Shown: positions 7,585 through 16,130 of the stretch, one piece after another
Layout: every line of letters starts with the position of its first letter
How positions within the stretch are numbered: the first letter of the stretch is position 1
DNA from: Hyphomicrobiales bacterium
Lineage (GTDB): Bacteria > Pseudomonadota > Alphaproteobacteria > Rhizobiales > Rhizobiaceae
Direction: 5' to 3'
Assembly (NCBI GenBank): GCA_900468625.1
Contig: UBUL01000039.1
Span: 124,001 to 188,000, forward strand
DNA length: 64,000 nucleotides
Position numbers and translations under genes: made by a program
The notes under the pieces: model-generated
What the model saw: only the letters and a program-made list of their open reading frames with translations
The model's database searches: none
Told to the model about the DNA's origin: nothing

Positions 7585-9363
7585 CTAGAGAACCTTGGCG
7601 AGGAAAGCGCGCGTGCGCGGATGTCTCGCATCGTTAAGAATCTGGGTTGGTGAGCCGGCTTCGATCACGTGGCCGCCCTCCATGAAGACGATGCTATCGG
7701 CGACCTCGCGGGCAAAGCCGATCTCGTGGGTGACAATGACGAGCGTCGTGCCGGTACGCGCAAGCTCCTTGATCACACCGAGCACTTCGCCCACGAGTTC
7801 AGGATCGAGTGCCGACGTCGGCTCGTCGAAGAGAAGGACCTTCGGCCGGAGTGCCAAGGCGCGGGCGATGGCAACACGCTGCTGCTGGCCGCCGGAGAGC
7901 CGGCGAGGATAGGCATCGATTTTGTCGCTGAGACCGACACGGGTAAGCAATTCCCTGGCAAATGCCACTGCTTCGTCGCGGCTCAATCCCCGCACCTGTA
8001 TCGGCGCCTCGATAATGTTTTCCAAAACAGTGAGATGCGGGAACAAGTTGAAGTTCTGGAATACCATGCCGATGTCGGTCCGGCGCTTCAGAATGTCCTT
8101 CTCCTTGAGCTCATAGAGCACGTCGCCCTTCTGCGTGTAGCCGACGAGTTCGCCATCTACGGAGATGAAGCCGCTGTCGACGCGCTCGAGATGATTGATG
8201 GCGCGCAGCAGGGTCGATTTTCCGGAACCCGAGGGGCCGATGATGGCCGTCACGCTGCCGGCCGGCAGGTTGAGTTCGACATCGTCGAGAACCTTTAGCG
8301 TTCCGAAGCTCTTCGAAATGCCGTGGATGCGCACGGCCCCGCCCTTGGCCCGCCAGTCGGCAACGTGTCCTTGGTTTCCGGACGCCACACCATTTGCGTT
8401 GGTCAATGACGCAGACAACGGTCGCCGGAAGCGCTGAAAATAAGACGGGAAGTGCAAGGGCGCCGGATTGCGCAATGCGCCCTTGGAGAAATAGCGCTCG
8501 ATATAGTGTTGGGCGATCGACAGCACCGTCATGATGACCAGATACCAGACGGTTGCCACCATCAAGAGCGGAATGACTTCCAGATTCCGGCGATATATGA
8601 CCTGTACCGTGTAGAAGAGCTCCGGTAAGGCCAGCACGTAGACCATGGACGTGCTCTTGGCGAGGCCGATGATCTCGTTGAAGCCGGTCGGGAGGATGGA
8701 GCGCATCGCCTGAGGCAGGACAATCCGGAAGGCCTGACGGCGGCGCGGCAGACCGAGAGCAGCGGCCGCTTCCAGCTGCCCCTGATCGACCGACAGGATG
8801 CCGCCGCGCACGATTTCGGCAAAGAAGGCCGACTGGTTCAGCGTCAATCCGAGAAAGGCTGCGGCAAACGGCGTCAGCAGCTGAGTGGTCGGATAATCGA
8901 CCAATATCTTGTCGGTGAAGGGAATCCCGATGCGAATGGTTTCATAGAGATAGCCGAGATTGTTGAGAACCAAGAGCAGCACGATCATCGGGATAGAACG
9001 CAGCAGCCAAATATAACCCCATGAGAGGCTTGCAAGCAGCGGCGACTTCGACACGCGCGCCAGTGCCAGCGCGGTCCCGAGAATGGAGCCGGAAACCGCC
9101 GCGAGCGCCGTCAGAAGCAGGGTCCTGCCGAGTCCCACGAGCACGGGCTCGGCAAAGAACCATTGGGCAAAGACACCCCAACCCCAGCGCGGATTGGTGA
9201 AGGTCGAATAGAGGACGACCGCAATGACGAGAGCAGCAAAGATCGTGCCGGCAATACGACCGGGATGCCTGGCAGGCACGATGCGATAACGCGAATAATC
9301 AGTTTTCGTCTCGGCGGCTCCAGTGCCTCGATCGACACCTGCAAAATCCGTCGTCAGCGCCAT
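7585..9363 (-). CDS. Fused amino-acid ABC permease-ATPase
   Basis: A 592-residue fusion of the two inner-membrane parts of a polar amino-acid importer. Residues about 35-305 are a HisM-type permease with five or six transmembrane segments and the EAA loop EAAAALGLPRRRQAFRIVLP. After a linker, residues about 340-592 are the ATPase with Walker A GPSGSGKSTL, signature LSGGQQQRVAIARAL, Walker B LLFDEPTSALD and the switch histidine in VTHEIGFA. The ATG at 9363 is used; the stretch before it is not conserved-looking. In most bacteria these are separate genes. It should work with the two binding proteins that follow it. Confidence 0.9.
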   Translation of the reverse strand: MALTTDFAGVDRGTGAAETKTDYSRYRIVPARHPGRIAGTIFAALVIAVVLYSTFTNPRWGWGVFAQWFFAEPVLVGLGRTLLLTALAAVSGSILGTALALARVSKSPLLASLSWGYIWLLRSIPMIVLLLVLNNLGYLYETIRIGIPFTDKILVDYPTTQLLTPFAAAFLGLTLNQSAFFAEIVRGGILSVDQGQLEAAAALGLPRRRQAFRIVLPQAMRSILPTGFNEIIGLAKSTSMVYVLALPELFYTVQVIYRRNLEVIPLLMVATVWYLVIMTVLSIAQHYIERYFSKGALRNPAPLHFPSYFQRFRRPLSASLTNANGVASGNQGHVADWRAKGGAVRIHGISKSFGTLKVLDDVELNLPAGSVTAIIGPSGSGKSTLLRAINHLERVDSGFISVDGELVGYTQKGDVLYELKEKDILKRRTDIGMVFQNFNLFPHLTVLENIIEAPIQVRGLSRDEAVAFARELLTRVGLSDKIDAYPRRLSGGQQQRVAIARALALRPKVLLFDEPTSALDPELVGEVLGVIKELARTGTTLVIVTHEIGFAREVADSIVFMEGGHVIEAGSPTQILNDARHPRTRAFLAKVL

Positions 9364-9403
9364 GATGCTTACCCCTTGTGATTGTGATTGATCCAGGCCG
9401 ACA

Positions 9404-9952
9404 CTATCGTCCGGCAGCGGCCAAACGTTGCTGCGAGCCGGAAGCTTCGGCGACATAGGACAATGCCAAGTGGCTGATATTCTTCTCGAAAGGCAGGCTC
9501 TTGTAGACTTCCGGATCGACTGAGGTATCGAAGAGCGCCGTGTAGCCGTTGTTGAGGTAAAGACCGACGGCCTCTGGCTGGCGGAAGCCGGTCGTCAGAT
9601 AGATGCGGCGATAGCCCTGCCGCGCCGCCTGGGCCTCCAGCTCGACCAGCAATGTGCGCGCCAGTCCCTGACGGCGCAGATCATGCCGTGTCCATATCCG
9701 TTTGAATTCGGCGGTATGGTCGTCATAGTGCTTGAAAGCGCCGCCGCCGATCGTCTCCCCGCCTCGCAACAGAAGCAGGAAATTGCCATGCGGCGGCGTG
9801 AAGGCCTCCGGCGGATAGCGATTGAGTTCGGCAGCCGCCCCTTCGGCATTGAAATAGTTGCCGTAGCGGCTGTCATATTCATGGATCAGCTCGTCGATCA
9901 GCGGCTTTGCGCGGGGATCGCGCGGGGTCGTATAGAGAAATGTATCGCTCAT
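9404..9952 (-). CDS. GNAT family N-acetyltransferase
   Basis: A 182-residue acetyl-CoA dependent transferase. The acetyl-CoA loop is seen in RIWTRHDLRRQGLARTLL (the RxxGxA/G motif), preceded by GNFLLLLRGGETIGGGAFK and followed by YLTTGFRQPEAVGLYLNNGY, typical of GNAT proteins. The ATG at 9952 has AGGTG upstream; a GTG at 9961 is a possible alternative. It lies between the M20 hydrolase and the importer. In Bacillus S-alkylcysteine salvage operons the equivalent enzyme N-acetylates the imported thioether before oxidative C-S cleavage; the same role is inferred here from context. Confidence 0.82.
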   Translation of the reverse strand: MSDTFLYTTPRDPRAKPLIDELIHEYDSRYGNYFNAEGAAAELNRYPPEAFTPPHGNFLLLLRGGETIGGGAFKHYDDHTAEFKRIWTRHDLRRQGLARTLLVELEAQAARQGYRRIYLTTGFRQPEAVGLYLNNGYTALFDTSVDPEVYKSLPFEKNISHLALSYVAEASGSQQRLAAAGR

Positions 9953-9957
9953 GTCGG

Positions 9958-11157
9958 TCACCTGTTGTCATTCGCGAGGAAGGTTTCGGCGAGCCGCACC
10001 CAGTAGCGGGCCGCGGGCGCGATGATCGCGTCGTTGAAATCGTACTGGGCGCTGTGCAGGGGCGCGCTGTCGCCATTGCCGACGAAGAGATAGCTCCCGG
10101 GCTTGGCTTTCAGCAGGAAGGCGAAATCTTCACTTGCCGTCCGCGGCCGGAAATCCGTTTCCACCGCGGCGGTCCCGAGCGCCGTCAAGGCAACATTGCG
10201 AGCGAAGGCGGTTTCATCGGCATGGTTGACGAGCGCCGGAAAGCCCAGGCGATAATTCACTTCGGCAACCGCCCCGAAGCTTTCTGCCTGCGCACGCGCG
10301 AGGGCGGGAATCCGCTCCTGCAGCCTCGTGCGCACCTGTTCGCTGAAGGCGCGCATAGTCAGCTTCATCTCGACGCTTTCCGGAATGACGTTGGACGCCG
10401 AGCCCGCATGAATGGAGCCAACCGTCGCGACCGCCATGTCCTGTGGGTCGATATTCCGGGAAACAACGCTTTGAAGCGCCGTGATGAAGGAGGCAGACGC
10501 CAGCACGGGATCGACGGCCCGATGCGGCTCGGCACCATGACCGCCCTTTCCGACGATCTTGATGACGGCCTGATCGACAGAGGCCATCGCCGGGCCGGCA
10601 ACGAAGCCGAACTGACCCGTTGGAACACCGGGCCAATTGTGCAGCCCGAAGACCGCATCGACCGGAAACCGATCGAAAAGCCCATCCGACAGCATTTTGC
10701 GCGCACCGGCGCCGATTTCCTCGGCCGGCTGGAAGATCAGCCGCAGTGTGCCGCTGAATCTGCCGCTTTCGGCAAGATAGCGGGCGGCCGCCAGGAGGAT
10801 CGACGTATGCCCATCGTGGCCACAGGCATGCATGACGCCGGGATTGCTGCTGGCATAGTCAAGCCCGGTTACCTCCTCAATGGGCAGCGCGTCCATATCG
10901 GCACGGATGCCCAGGCTACGCTGCCCATCGCCCCGCTTGAGGGTTGCGACGACGCCGGTGCCAGCTATGCCGGAGACAACATCGTAGCCCCACTCGGCAA
11001 GCAACGAGGCAACCTTCTTGGACGTGCGGTGCTCCTGAAAGGCGAGTTCGGGATATCGATGCAGGTCATGCCTGAGCGCGATGATCTCGCTGAGGTAATC
11101 GGCAATCGCTATCTCGATTTGATCGGCGACCGAAGCGGGCTTGATTATGGCGTTCAT
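9958..11157 (-). CDS. M20 family metallo-amidohydrolase (N-acyl amino-acid deacylase)
   Basis: A 399-residue hippurate-hydrolase type peptidase M20D. Metal-binding motifs are HACGHDGH and QPAEEIGAGA, followed by FGLHNWPGVPTGQFG and the dimerisation-domain signature GKGGHGAEPHRAVDP; the final ligand is in RTASEDFAFLL. Such enzymes remove N-acetyl or other acyl groups from amino acids in the cytoplasm. It precedes the GNAT gene by five bases and follows a flavin monooxygenase gene by 15 bp. A protect-oxidise-deprotect scheme would need exactly this acetylase/deacetylase pair. Confidence 0.9.
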   Translation of the reverse strand: MNAIIKPASVADQIEIAIADYLSEIIALRHDLHRYPELAFQEHRTSKKVASLLAEWGYDVVSGIAGTGVVATLKRGDGQRSLGIRADMDALPIEEVTGLDYASSNPGVMHACGHDGHTSILLAAARYLAESGRFSGTLRLIFQPAEEIGAGARKMLSDGLFDRFPVDAVFGLHNWPGVPTGQFGFVAGPAMASVDQAVIKIVGKGGHGAEPHRAVDPVLASASFITALQSVVSRNIDPQDMAVATVGSIHAGSASNVIPESVEMKLTMRAFSEQVRTRLQERIPALARAQAESFGAVAEVNYRLGFPALVNHADETAFARNVALTALGTAAVETDFRPRTASEDFAFLLKAKPGSYLFVGNGDSAPLHSAQYDFNDAIIAPAARYWVRLAETFLANDNR

Positions 11158-11172
11158 GGAGATCGTCCGGGC

Positions 11173-12522
11173 TCAGGCGCCGACGGCCTTTGCGGGTTCG
11201 ATGCCTTCTTGCTTGGCCGTATAACGGCTTTCACGGAATGGCAGGCCGAGGTGATCACGCAGCGTCTCGCCCTTCAGCACCGGATCGAAGTAGCCGCGCT
11301 CGGTCAGGACCGGCAGGACATGCTTGGAGAAATCGTCGAAACCTTCGCCGATCACTGGGAAGCCGAGGATAAAGCCGTCCGCGGCCTCTCCGTCCACCCA
11401 GCGGATGATCTCATTGGCAATGTGCCCGGCCGTGCCGATGAAGGAGGTTCGTGGCGTTGCCGCGTCGAGCGCCACCTCGCGTAAGGTGAGCCCCTTCTCC
11501 CGCGCCGTCTTCTTGATCCTGTCGGTGGTAGCGCGGAAATTGTTGCGGCCGATCTCGCCGAGATTCGGAAAAGGCTCATCGAGCGGATAGACGCTGAAAT
11601 CATGATGATCAAAGAAGCGGCCGAGATAGGCGAGCGCCTCCTCTATGGTGACGAGATTGCGGATCGCCTGGTACTTGGCCTCCGCTTCTTCCTCAGTCGC
11701 GCCGACGATCGGACCGATGCCGGGAAAAATGCCGACGTCGGTAGCACAGCGGCCATGCGCGATCGCGCTCTGCTTCACCTGCTTGTAGAAGGTTTTCGCA
11801 TCTTCCAGTGGTCCGCCATTGGTGAAGACGGCATCGGCGTGCTTGCCGGCAAGCCGGATGCCGGAATCGGAGGCGCCGGCCTGGAACACCACGGGCTGCC
11901 CCTGTTTGGAGCGGCCGATATTGAGGGGGCCTTCGATGCGGAAAAATCGCCCCTTGTGGTTCAAGCGATGCAGCTTCGATTTATCGGCATAGACGCCGGT
12001 CTCGCGGTTGCGCACGAAGGCATCGTCATCCCAAGAGTCCCACAGGCCTTTGGTGGCATCGAGATATTCGTCGGCGATCTCATAGCGCAGCTCATGCTCG
12101 GGGTGCTCGCGGCTGTAGTTGCGGCCGGAACCTTCGAGCGGTGAGGTCACCGCGTTCCAGCCGGCGCGACCGCCGCTGATGAGATCGAGCGAGGCGAATT
12201 GCCGGGCGATGGTGAAGGGATCGCTATAGGATGTCGAAACCGTGCCCACGAGGCCAAGCTTGGTCGTGAAGGCGGCAAGCGCGGACAGGATCGTCAGCGG
12301 CTCGAAGCGATTGAGGAAATGCGGGATCGATTGCTCGTTGATATAGAGGCCATCGGCAACAAAAGCGAAGGCAATCCCTGCCTCCTCAGCTTTGCGGGCC
12401 GTCTCGACGAAAAAGTTGAGATTGGTGCTGGCATCGGCAGGCACGCTCGGATGCTTCCAGGCATTCATGTGGCCGCCGGGACCTTGCAGCATGATACCGA
12501 AAGTGACGTGTTTTTGAGCCAT
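11173..12522 (-). CDS. NtaA/SnaA/DszA-type flavin monooxygenase
   Basis: A 449-residue LLM-class monooxygenase of the NtaA/SnaA/DszA (YtnJ) subfamily, whose length is usual at about 440-450. Motifs include FGIMLQGPGGHMNAWKH, PHFLNRFEPLTILSALA, GLVGTVSTSYSDPFTIAR, FASLDLISGGRAGWNAVTS and QPVVFQAGASDSG. Members are two-component enzymes that receive FMNH2 from a separate reductase and cleave C-N or C-S bonds. AGGAGG lies eight bases before the ATG. The Bacillus YtnJ homologue acts on S-alkyl-N-acetylcysteine; the present cluster context suggests a similar thioether substrate. Confidence 0.88.
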   Translation of the reverse strand: MAQKHVTFGIMLQGPGGHMNAWKHPSVPADASTNLNFFVETARKAEEAGIAFAFVADGLYINEQSIPHFLNRFEPLTILSALAAFTTKLGLVGTVSTSYSDPFTIARQFASLDLISGGRAGWNAVTSPLEGSGRNYSREHPEHELRYEIADEYLDATKGLWDSWDDDAFVRNRETGVYADKSKLHRLNHKGRFFRIEGPLNIGRSKQGQPVVFQAGASDSGIRLAGKHADAVFTNGGPLEDAKTFYKQVKQSAIAHGRCATDVGIFPGIGPIVGATEEEAEAKYQAIRNLVTIEEALAYLGRFFDHHDFSVYPLDEPFPNLGEIGRNNFRATTDRIKKTAREKGLTLREVALDAATPRTSFIGTAGHIANEIIRWVDGEAADGFILGFPVIGEGFDDFSKHVLPVLTERGYFDPVLKGETLRDHLGLPFRESRYTAKQEGIEPAKAVGA

Positions 12523-12545
12523 GATGATCCTCCTGGAATAGGCGT

Positions 12546-13538
12546 TCAGGCAACGAGGGAAAGGCGTTCTTTGGCGAGCAATTCTATGGAATTGAGCCGT
12601 TCGGCCGCGGTCAGTGCTGGCGTATCGAGCACGAATTCCTCAACTCCGTAGCGGCGATGGAGCGCGTCAAGCTCGTCGCGGATCTGCGCCGCCGTGCCAT
12701 GCAGCACGCTTGGCGCCTTCTCTTCGGTCCTAAAGTCGGAGAAGCCTGCCTGCCGCGCGAATTCAGCCGCCTGCTCCTGGGTGCCGACGTTGACGCTCTG
12801 GCCGCTGGGCAGGAAGAGCTTGACGATGCGCAGCTGTCCGACGCGTTCGCGGGCATACGCCTCGCTTTCGGCCGCGAAGGCTGCGAGCGCCAGGATCGGC
12901 ACCTTACCGCCCGTCGTATGCTCATAGGCTTCGAAGGTCTTCCGAAGATTTTCCGGATCGCCGTTCAGATGGCCGGCGAACACCAGCGTCCAACCCTTCT
13001 CTGCCGCAAGCTTCGCGCTCTCGACGCTGGCACCGAGAAGGAAGCGTTCAGGCGAGCGCGGCGGGAACGGTCTCGCCTGCGCTCCCTCTGAATTGGGATC
13101 GGCGGCGAGATAGGCGTTGATATCGGAGAGCTGCTCGGCAAAGTCCGGCTTCTTCTCCGGATCGAAAGCGCGCTGCAATGCGCGGGTTGAAAGCGGAAAG
13201 CCGCCTGGTGCCTTGCCGACGCCGAGATCGATGCGGCCGGGCGCCAACGAAGCCAGCAGATTGAAGGCCTCCACGACCTTGTAGGCGCTGTAGTGCTGCA
13301 GCATGACGCCGCCGGAGCCAAGACGGATCTTCGAGGTTCTGGCGAGAAGATAGGCAATCAGAACTTCCGGTGCCGAGCTGGCGAGGTTTTCCATATTATG
13401 GTGCTCGGCGACCCAGAAGCGATGATAGCCGAGCTCTTCGGCGCGGATAGCCAAGCGCGTCGTGGCCGCAAGCGCATCTGTGGCACTGACCCCCTGTTCG
13501 ATCGGGCTCTTGTCGAGAAGGCTGAGGAGATAAGACAT
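12546..13538 (-). CDS. MsnO8 family LLM-class oxidoreductase (YtmO-like)
   Basis: A 330-residue luciferase-like oxidoreductase and the first gene of the minus-strand operon. Family features are LSLLDKSPIEQG near the N-terminus, GYHRFWVAEHHNMENLASSAPEV, IRLGSGGVMLQHYSAYKVVEAF, GRIDLGVGKAPGG and FSVASVESAKLA-like text in the middle. These place it with the MsnO8/YtmO group. It probably shares flavin supply and substrate class with the next gene, 23 bp downstream. Upstream lies an AT-rich 255-bp region that must hold the operon promoter; ATAGTCTAT at 13583-13591 is a small dyad there. Confidence 0.85.
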   Translation of the reverse strand: MSYLLSLLDKSPIEQGVSATDALAATTRLAIRAEELGYHRFWVAEHHNMENLASSAPEVLIAYLLARTSKIRLGSGGVMLQHYSAYKVVEAFNLLASLAPGRIDLGVGKAPGGFPLSTRALQRAFDPEKKPDFAEQLSDINAYLAADPNSEGAQARPFPPRSPERFLLGASVESAKLAAEKGWTLVFAGHLNGDPENLRKTFEAYEHTTGGKVPILALAAFAAESEAYARERVGQLRIVKLFLPSGQSVNVGTQEQAAEFARQAGFSDFRTEEKAPSVLHGTAAQIRDELDALHRRYGVEEFVLDTPALTAAERLNSIELLAKERLSLVA

Positions 13539-13794
13539 GCCGCTTCATCCATGTTTGCGCCCTATGCCGACCATCGAGCTGCATAGTCTATAAAAAACAT
13601 ATATTTTAAGTTATTTAAGAAACAGCTTTCTTTTTCTTCCATCCGAAGCGGAAAAAATCGGCAGTCGCCCGAGAAATTGATGAATGGGTTGCAGACGCAG
13701 CCAGTCTGCCCCAAACGAGTTGGGGAGCCAGCCATTCGACGTACCGGCTACCCTGCACCGCCGCTAATGACGCCAAGAACCAGGAGAAATTCGA

Positions 13795-14430
13795 ATGCCT
13801 CACGACTTCCTCGTCGCCGGTCCGGAAGACGCCGAGATCACGATCGTTCTCGCTCACGGGGCGGGTGGCGCCATGGATACGACCTGGATGGAAACGATGG
13901 CCGCGGCATTTTCCGAGAAGGGTTTGCGCGTCGTCCGGTTCGAGTTCGACTACATGTCGGCAAGGCGGTCTTCCGGGAAACGGTCGCCCCCGCCTCGCGC
14001 AGAACTCCTGAGCCAGGAATTCGAAGCCGTAATCGACGAAATCGGTGCCGCAGGGACAGTCGTAATCGCAGGAAAGTCCCTGGGCGGCCGCGTCGCGAGC
14101 ATGATTGCGGATCATCTGCGCGACGCGGGAAAGATTACCGGACTGCTTTGTCTCGGATATCCGTTCCACCCGATAGGAAAGCCGGACAGCCTGCGGACCG
14201 CTCATCTTAAAGGGATGAAGACGCCCGCCCTTATGTGTCAGGGAACGCGCGACCTATTCGGTTCGCGGGAGGAAGTCTCCAGGTACAAACTCTCCGAGAT
14301 GATTGAAATTCTATGGCTGGAAGACGGAGATCACGACTTCCAGCCGCGAAAGGCCGTCTCCGGCCTTACGGCCGCGCAGCATGTCGCGACCGTCGCCGAT
14401 CATGTGGCCCGATGGGCGGCGGCGTTGTAA
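13795..14430 (+). CDS. Small alpha/beta hydrolase (Tex30/dienelactone-hydrolase-like)
   Basis: A 211-residue alpha/beta-fold protein. The nucleophile elbow is GKSLGGRVAS (Ser in GxSxG), the oxyanion region follows the first strand as VLAHGAGGAMDTTWM, the acid is likely in QGTRDLFGSREE and the histidine in EDGDHDFQP. This matches the KANL3/Tex30 family of short hydrolases. The AGGAGAAATTCGA ribosome site precedes the ATG. It is a single-gene unit with a strong terminator just after it. The substrate is unknown. Confidence 0.82.
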   Translation: MPHDFLVAGPEDAEITIVLAHGAGGAMDTTWMETMAAAFSEKGLRVVRFEFDYMSARRSSGKRSPPPRAELLSQEFEAVIDEIGAAGTVVIAGKSLGGRVASMIADHLRDAGKITGLLCLGYPFHPIGKPDSLRTAHLKGMKTPALMCQGTRDLFGSREEVSRYKLSEMIEILWLEDGDHDFQPRKAVSGLTAAQHVATVADHVARWAAAL

Positions 14431-14502
14431 TAGCCGGTGCGGTCGGCTTCACCTTTACCCAATCCACCGCCGAAATGACGGTGTGGTTTCATGACGACGG
14501 GG

Positions 14503-14535
14503 ATGCGCTCTCGTCACGCGACGAGAGCGCATTTT
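14503..14535 (+). terminator. Rho-independent terminator after the alpha/beta hydrolase gene
   Basis: A perfect 13-bp stem ATGCGCTCTCGTC / GACGAGAGCGCAT (14503-14515 and 14520-14532) with a four-base loop is followed by TTTCC. It sits between the convergent hydrolase and DoxX genes. The T-run is on the plus strand only. Confidence 0.8.
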
Positions 14536-14537
14536 CC

Positions 14538-14960
14538 TTATGCGCTTTCCGTAAGCGATATCTGCTTTGACGACGGACGAAGGATATTGTCCAAGGCCCA
14601 GCTACCGGCACCGGCAAAGGCAACGAACAGGAAGATGAAGCAGAACATGATGGCCGCCTCGCCCATATTGAGGGCCGGCCAGAAGCCTTGCGGGGCATGC
14701 GCCATCCAGTAGGCGGCTGCCATTTCGCCCGAGGCGATGAAAGCCGCGATGCGCGTGAAGAGCCCGACAGCCATCAGCAATCCTGTGACGATCTCGATTG
14801 CGCCGGCAGCGAGCATGATGCCCGGCAATGGATAGGTCACACCTGGAATTGCGGCCGGAAACTGGAAGAATTTCATGGTCGCATGTTCGAGGAACAGCAA
14901 TGCGGTCACGATCCGCAAGATCGCAAGAATATGGGGCGTCCATTTCGTGGTATTCAACAT
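14538..14960 (-). CDS. DoxX family membrane protein
   Basis: A 140-residue inner-membrane protein with four hydrophobic helices. It shows ILAILRIVTALLFLEHATMKFF at the N-terminus, PLPGIMLAAGAIEIVTGLLM, the FTRIAAFIASGEMAAAYWMAH segment and GFWPALNMGEAAIMFCFIFL, all typical of DoxX/YphA proteins. The family is linked to thiosulfate or quinone redox reactions but the activity of most members is unknown. It is 173 bp downstream of the dioxygenase gene in the same direction and may share its LysR control. Confidence 0.88.
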   Translation of the reverse strand: MLNTTKWTPHILAILRIVTALLFLEHATMKFFQFPAAIPGVTYPLPGIMLAAGAIEIVTGLLMAVGLFTRIAAFIASGEMAAAYWMAHAPQGFWPALNMGEAAIMFCFIFLFVAFAGAGSWALDNILRPSSKQISLTESA

Positions 14961-15133
14961 GGCATGTCTCCTGAATGGCCGTTGAGATCGTCAAGGGCCG
15001 TGGCTTTGAGTTCGAAATTTTTCTTCAACGGATCGTCATCAGCTTGAGTGCGCCTTCGATGTAACTTGCGAGCACAGGCATGTCGGCTATGTCGCGACCG
15101 GTTCTGGCGGCGCAAGGAGCGAGGACGGTCCGT

Positions 15134-15982
15134 TCATCCTGCCTCGCTATCGGCCGTTGTCGGCACGGGAGCATCGCCGAAGCGGAAGCTGGATGCCGTG
15201 AGCCCGCCAGCAAAGTCAGCCTGATGGTATGTAACGGCACCAGGCTCGTCCCTTGCGGCACCGACAGCCACCATCAGCGGAATGAGATGATCCTCGCGCG
15301 GATGCGCGGCACGGGCCGACGGCGCCTGCTCCCATTCGAGCAAGAGCTTTGCGCGCTCATAAGGAGATGAGCGGATCAAAGTCTGTTGGAGCCAGGCGTC
15401 GAACTGACGGGACGGCTCGTAGCCTTCCTTTCCGCGCATCGCCGGCAAATTGTGATAGCTGAGACCGCTTCCGATGATCAGCACGCCCTCGTCACGCAGC
15501 GGCGCCAGCGCGCGTCCCACCTCAAGATGCAATGCAGGATCATAGCCGGCGTCCAGAGAAAGCTGAACGACCGGAATGCTCTCCTCCGGATAAAGCGGCT
15601 TCAATATGCTGAAAGTTCCATGGTCGAAGCCGCGCGCGGGATCGAGCGCTGCCTCGATCCCGCGCGCTTGCAGCAATGCCTGCACGCGCTTGGCAAGCTC
15701 GGGTTCGCCGGGTGCATCATATTTGATATGATAGAGATATTCCGGAAAGCCATGGTAGTCATAGACCATCCCTGGACGGGCTCCAGACGATATAGTGAAG
15801 CCTTCCTCTTCCCAATGACCAGAAACCACCAGAATCGCCCGAACCGTATTCCCTAGTTCGGCGCGCATCTCGATCAGGGAGTGCTCGAGCTTATCGAACC
15901 TATTGCGGAATTCACCGGTCATATAGGGCCATGGACCACCACCATGGCTGATGAAATACGTCGGAAGACGAAGCTTGTTCAC
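15134..15982 (-). CDS. DODA-type extradiol ring-cleavage dioxygenase (class III, LigB fold)
   Basis: A 282-residue LigB-fold enzyme starting at GTG. Metal-binding histidines are recognisable in YFISHGGGPWPY and LDPARGFDHGTFSILKPLYP, with IPVVQLSLDAGYDPALHLEVGRAL and IIGSGLSYHN between and after. This is the DODA/YgiD family, which opens catecholic rings or related phenols in the cytoplasm using non-haem Fe(II) or Zn(II). It is divergent from a LysR regulator (148-bp gap) and followed by DoxX. The same trio is common in proteobacteria, where the natural substrate is usually not established. Confidence 0.88.
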   Translation of the reverse strand: MNKLRLPTYFISHGGGPWPYMTGEFRNRFDKLEHSLIEMRAELGNTVRAILVVSGHWEEEGFTISSGARPGMVYDYHGFPEYLYHIKYDAPGEPELAKRVQALLQARGIEAALDPARGFDHGTFSILKPLYPEESIPVVQLSLDAGYDPALHLEVGRALAPLRDEGVLIIGSGLSYHNLPAMRGKEGYEPSRQFDAWLQQTLIRSSPYERAKLLLEWEQAPSARAAHPREDHLIPLMVAVGAARDEPGAVTYHQADFAGGLTASSFRFGDAPVPTTADSEAG

Positions 15983-16130
15983 CTATTTCATCCTTCTAGC
16001 AGGCGCCTGTCATCAAACTCAAAGCGGGAGATGGCGATGATTCTGCGGCATGATCACTCAAACTAACTTTTCTCGCTTATTGATCAATTCGGGCTACATT
16101 GAAGGAACGTTTCCTGTAAGTTGACAATCG

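Noticed and set aside
9907-11484. 525-codon plus-strand open frame opposite the M20 hydrolase gene
   Set aside because: It crosses gene boundaries of a clear minus-strand operon and encodes Arg/Gly-rich text without motifs.
13615-14205. 196-codon minus-strand frame opposite the alpha/beta hydrolase gene
   Set aside because: The plus-strand protein has an intact Ser-Asp-His set and a ribosome site; the antisense frame has neither.
15025-15133. Short minus-strand frame between the dioxygenase and DoxX genes
   Set aside because: Its end (VLASYIEGALKLMTIR) looks protein-like, but most of it overlaps the dioxygenase gene in another frame and no start is supported.
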